From a bacterium (lineage in GTDB: Bacteria; Hydrogenedentota; Hydrogenedentia; Hydrogenedentiales; SLHB01), in the NCBI GenBank assembly GCA_024231375.1, contig JAAEQP010001234.1:1-7661 (forward strand): 7,661 nt of DNA, read 5' to 3'. Below the pieces are notes generated by a model. The model did no database searches. It was not told the DNA's origin and saw nothing but the letters and a program-made list of their open reading frames with translations. Below are positions 5,597 through 7,661 of the stretch, piece by piece (the first letter of the stretch is position 1; every line of letters begins with the position of its first letter). The position numbers and the translations under genes are program-made.

Positions 5597-7294
5597 CTAG
5601 TCCGGCTGAGCGTAGAGGAAGCGTTTGATCTTCTGTGTAGGCGTCTTCTCAAACGGTTCCTCTTGCTCAATGATTTCGTGAATTCGTGAGAACACGTTGA
5701 GGCGCCCGTTGAGGTGCTCCCGCATGTCCTGGAGGAATTGGCCGATCTGCTCCCCGGCTTGAGTGGCGGACACGCGCAGATGCTCCAGGTTCTCGCGAAG
5801 TTCTTCGTAGTTCAGGTGAACTCTGGCCACCAGCTTCCCACCGCATTCGAACACGAGCGATTCCAACACGAACTCCTCTTCGTTGATGACCGCCTCGATC
5901 TCCTCGGGGTAGATGTTCTCGCCGCTCGGCCCGATGATCACGTTCTTCAGACGGCCCTTCATGTAGAGGTATCCATCCTTGAACACGCCCAGGTCCCCCG
6001 TCCGGAACCAGCCGTCCTCCGTGAAGGCTTGGGCCGTCCGTTCCGGGTCTTTGTAGTACCCCTTCATGATGTTGGGGCCGCGTGTCACGACCTCGCCTTC
6101 CCCCGTCTCGGGATGGGGATTGTCGATCCGGATCTCCACATTGGGAATGGCCGGGCCGATGCCGCGAAACCGCGTGCCCGCGGCGTCGGTGCCAGCCACC
6201 AACGGACTGGTCTCCGTCAACCCGTACCCGATGGAATAGGGGAATCCGCCTTCGCTTAGGAACCGTTCCACTTCGGGCGACACGGCCGCACCGCCAATCC
6301 CGAAGAATTTGATGCAGCCGCCGAAGCTGCGCATGAGTTTGCGCGCAGCCATCTTGTGGAACAGCTTCCGCGTCGGTCCAAAGGCATACAGGGCGCGCGT
6401 CACCGCGTTCTTCTGCACCACCGGCAACACGCGCGCACGGTGGATCTTCTCCACGACCAAGGGCACAACCAACATCATGGTCGGCCTCACCTTGGCCATG
6501 GCCGGCAGCAACACACTCGCCGTGGGCATCTTGCGCAGGTAGTAGGATGTGCCGCCCGCCAGAGTAGAGATAATCATCCCCAACGTACACTGGAACGTGT
6601 GCGCCAGCGGAAGAATCCCCAGGATCCGGTCCCTCTCGGTGGCCTTGCCAACGATGTTGCCGTCAACCGCGTTGGACGCGAGGTTCCGATTCGTCAGCAT
6701 CACGCCCTTGGACTGTCCCGTGGTGCCGGACGTATAAAGGATGCACGACAAGTCCTCTTCGTCCACGCCACCAGGAACGGACGCGTCCTCAGGTTCGAAA
6801 TGCGCATCCGTCACAATGGAAGGCCCCATGGCAGCCTTCAGCGCCTCAAGATCGCCCCAGGATACATGATCCTTCGGCAACTCCTGGATCGTGTCCAGCA
6901 CAACCGACATCGGTGCGGTCCAGTCTTCCATCTTGCTGAACTTGCGAAGCTGCTTCTGCGACACGACCAGCGCCTTCGATTCCGAATGCTCAAGAATGTT
7001 CCGAATCTCGAGTTGACGGAAGTCCGGCAGAATGGGCACCGCCACAGCACCCATGGCCGTGATAGCGAAATACGCGATGGCCCAGTTAGGCTGGTTCTCG
7101 CTAACAATCGCCACACGGTCCCCCCGGCCGATGCCCCGAGTTTCAAGAAACGTGGCCATCTCGCACACCGAATCAAACAGCTCCCGGTAGTGGATGGGTT
7201 CTCCGTCAACATACGACTCAGCCGGATTGTCAGGAAATAGACGCGCGCTGCGAACAATGATGCTGCGCAACGTGAGATTGGGCAACGACTCCAT
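5597..7294 (-). CDS. Long-chain acyl-CoA synthetase (AMP-forming fatty acid-CoA ligase)
   Basis: The protein has 565 residues and belongs to the ANL superfamily. It activates a fatty acid with ATP to an acyl-adenylate and transfers it to CoA, a cytoplasmic or membrane-surface reaction feeding lipid synthesis or beta-oxidation. Seen: ATP-binding loop YTSGTTGQSKG (187-197), substrate-region HTF (232-234), FGIGGAAVSP (331-340), adenine motif YGLTETSP (357-364), KGYYKDPERT (411-420), hinge region RTGDLG...GYLYMKGRLKN (431-451), GENIYPEEIE (458-467), and C-terminal TPTQKIKRFLY with the expected catalytic Lys555. All core motifs are intact, with no signal peptide or membrane helix. A helical stretch before FGGCIKFFG and the FEKTPTQKIKRFLY ending point to the long-chain type (COG1022-like), though chain length cannot be read from sequence. 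The ATG at 7294 is chosen because the homologous fold begins at MESLPNLTLRSI and AAGGA lies upstream; the frame stays open to a further ATG at 7465, but those 57 residues look non-coding. It runs convergent to the paralog pair. Confidence 0.93.
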   Translation of the reverse strand: MESLPNLTLRSIIVRSARLFPDNPAESYVDGEPIHYRELFDSVCEMATFLETRGIGRGDRVAIVSENQPNWAIAYFAITAMGAVAVPILPDFRQLEIRNILEHSESKALVVSQKQLRKFSKMEDWTAPMSVVLDTIQELPKDHVSWGDLEALKAAMGPSIVTDAHFEPEDASVPGGVDEEDLSCILYTSGTTGQSKGVMLTNRNLASNAVDGNIVGKATERDRILGILPLAHTFQCTLGMIISTLAGGTSYYLRKMPTASVLLPAMAKVRPTMMLVVPLVVEKIHRARVLPVVQKNAVTRALYAFGPTRKLFHKMAARKLMRSFGGCIKFFGIGGAAVSPEVERFLSEGGFPYSIGYGLTETSPLVAGTDAAGTRFRGIGPAIPNVEIRIDNPHPETGEGEVVTRGPNIMKGYYKDPERTAQAFTEDGWFRTGDLGVFKDGYLYMKGRLKNVIIGPSGENIYPEEIEAVINEEEFVLESLVFECGGKLVARVHLNYEELRENLEHLRVSATQAGEQIGQFLQDMREHLNGRLNVFSRIHEIIEQEEPFEKTPTQKIKRFLYAQPD

Positions 7295-7304
7295 ATATAT
7301 ACAA

Positions 7305-7309
7305 TCCTT
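7305..7309 (-). promoter_or_regulatory. Ribosome binding site (AAGGA) of the acyl-CoA synthetase
   Basis: Read on the minus strand, AAGGA is followed ten bases later by the ATG at 7294, across a TATATAT stretch that would keep the start unstructured. The spacing is slightly long but acceptable, and supports the internal start over the in-frame ATG at 7465. Confidence 0.5.
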
Positions 7310-7345
7310 GTTCAGGCCGACCGGCCCTGTTAACCATAGGAAACA

Positions 7346-7362
7346 CCCACGAATCGCGTGGG
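7346..7362. promoter_or_regulatory. Small perfect hairpin/operator-like inverted repeat
   Basis: CCCACG (7346-7351) and CGTGGG (7357-7362) are perfect inverted arms around AATCG. The position upstream of the acyl-CoA synthetase start would suit an operator or a leader hairpin. No known regulator site is recognised, and a 6-bp stem can arise by chance in GC-rich DNA. Confidence 0.3.
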
Positions 7363-7592
7363 ATGCCCGACCACGGACTCTCGCGATCGGGAAGACGGAC
7401 GTCCGGGAAGGGTCACGACCTCGATTTCGTGCCTCCGCACCGTGGCCTATCGCGGCGCCACCCACCCGGCGGCATCCGCAAGGCCCTCAATCACCGACAG
7501 TTGGTCGGATTCCCCGTCCAAGCGGCCCGTATTCTCGCAGGTATCCGGGGTTGAATCAAGATCCCGCGAATGCCAGAGTGCCCTGAATGCGC

Positions 7593-7651
7593 GTAGCCAC
7601 GGGGTGGCGGCGCGCTACCGCGCGCCCGGCTCTGCACAAGCAGAGCCCTAC
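7593..7651. repeat. GTAG-bounded triple-hairpin element (REP/BIME-like)
   Basis: Three perfect hairpins stand almost back to back: GCCAC-GGG-GTGGC (7596-7608), GGCGCGC-TACC-GCGCGCC (7609-7626) and GGCTCTGC-ACAA-GCAGAGCC (7628-7647). The block begins with GTAG (7593-7596) and ends with CTAC (7648-7651), so each strand reads GTAG directly at the foot of its first hairpin. A GTAG or similar tetranucleotide at the base of a hairpin, in inverted pairs, is the hallmark of REP/BIME elements acted on by RAYT (TnpA_REP) transposases. No such transposase is in the window. Following bases repeat CCACGG, so more of the array may lie beyond the right edge. Confidence 0.6.
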
Positions 7652-7661
7652 CACGGCTTCC

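Larger units (their letters stand above)
7295..7592. other. Upstream region of the acyl-CoA synthetase
   Basis: No credible gene is seen. Open frames on both strands continue through it but lack family features. It contains one perfect 6-bp hairpin (7346-7362), 52 bases above the chosen start, and a 10-base palindrome CGGACGTCCG at 7396-7405. No convincing -35/-10 pair for a sigma-70 promoter was found on the minus strand; TATGGT (7333-7338 on the minus strand) is the closest -10 candidate but has no partner. Confidence 0.5.

Noticed and set aside
5667..6590. A 307-codon minus-strand frame overlapping the acyl-CoA synthetase in another frame
   Set aside because: It is a frame-shifted reading of the ligase codons; the ligase frame is complete, so no frameshift needs to be invoked.
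6356..7240. A 294-codon open frame on the plus strand inside the acyl-CoA synthetase
   Set aside because: It is antisense to a gene with all catalytic motifs intact, and its composition (Arg/His/Gln-rich, no motif) is typical of a shadow.
7396..7405. Perfect palindrome CGGACGTCCG as a regulator site
   Set aside because: A 10-base palindrome is expected by chance in GC-rich DNA of this length, and nothing else supports it.

Overview
The window is GC-rich bacterial DNA with no RNA genes, no CRISPR array and no transposase gene. Genes coding for exported proteins with signal peptides of the Gram-negative type, two TTG start codons and several families of intergenic palindromic repeats suggest a free-living, large-genome Gram-negative bacterium. 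The large, uncharacterised secreted proteins and the beta-propeller protein would fit a Planctomycetes/Hydrogenedentes-like lineage, but that placement is an impression, not something the sequence proves.

Layout. (1) Positions 1-942, + strand: the 3' part of a gene for a beta-propeller protein with FG-GAP/VCBS-like Asp-rich calcium loops and PQQ/WD-like blades. (2) Positions 943-1177: a 235-bp gap with two small hairpins and a start-less stretch that reads like a lipoprotein signal peptide. (3) Positions 1178-3187 and 3184-5073, + strand: two tandem paralogous genes for large exported proteins of an unrecognised family. Both start with TTG, and they overlap as TTGA, so they are very probably translationally coupled. 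They share a Cys/His core that loosely resembles papain-like (NlpC/P60, CHAP or transglutaminase-type) folds, and a strongly conserved C-terminal block around DPNHPPELRWGAP. Only the first copy carries an acidic, disordered tail ending in a cationic Trp-rich segment. (4) Positions 5074-5596: a gap between convergent genes, packed with at least three different palindromic repeat types. (5) Positions 5597-7294, - strand: a complete AMP-forming long-chain acyl-CoA synthetase. (6) Positions 7295-7661: the upstream region of that gene, holding a small perfect hairpin and, near the window end, a compact GTAG-bounded array of three hairpins that looks like a REP/BIME element.

How the genes relate. 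The paralog pair is an operon and is the most novel content. The propeller gene lies upstream on the same strand and could belong to the same exported-protein locus, but 235 bp separate them. The acyl-CoA synthetase is convergent to the pair and is probably an unrelated fatty-acid activation gene. No intrinsic terminator with a T-run was found, so the palindromic repeats between the convergent genes may be what ends or protects the transcripts.
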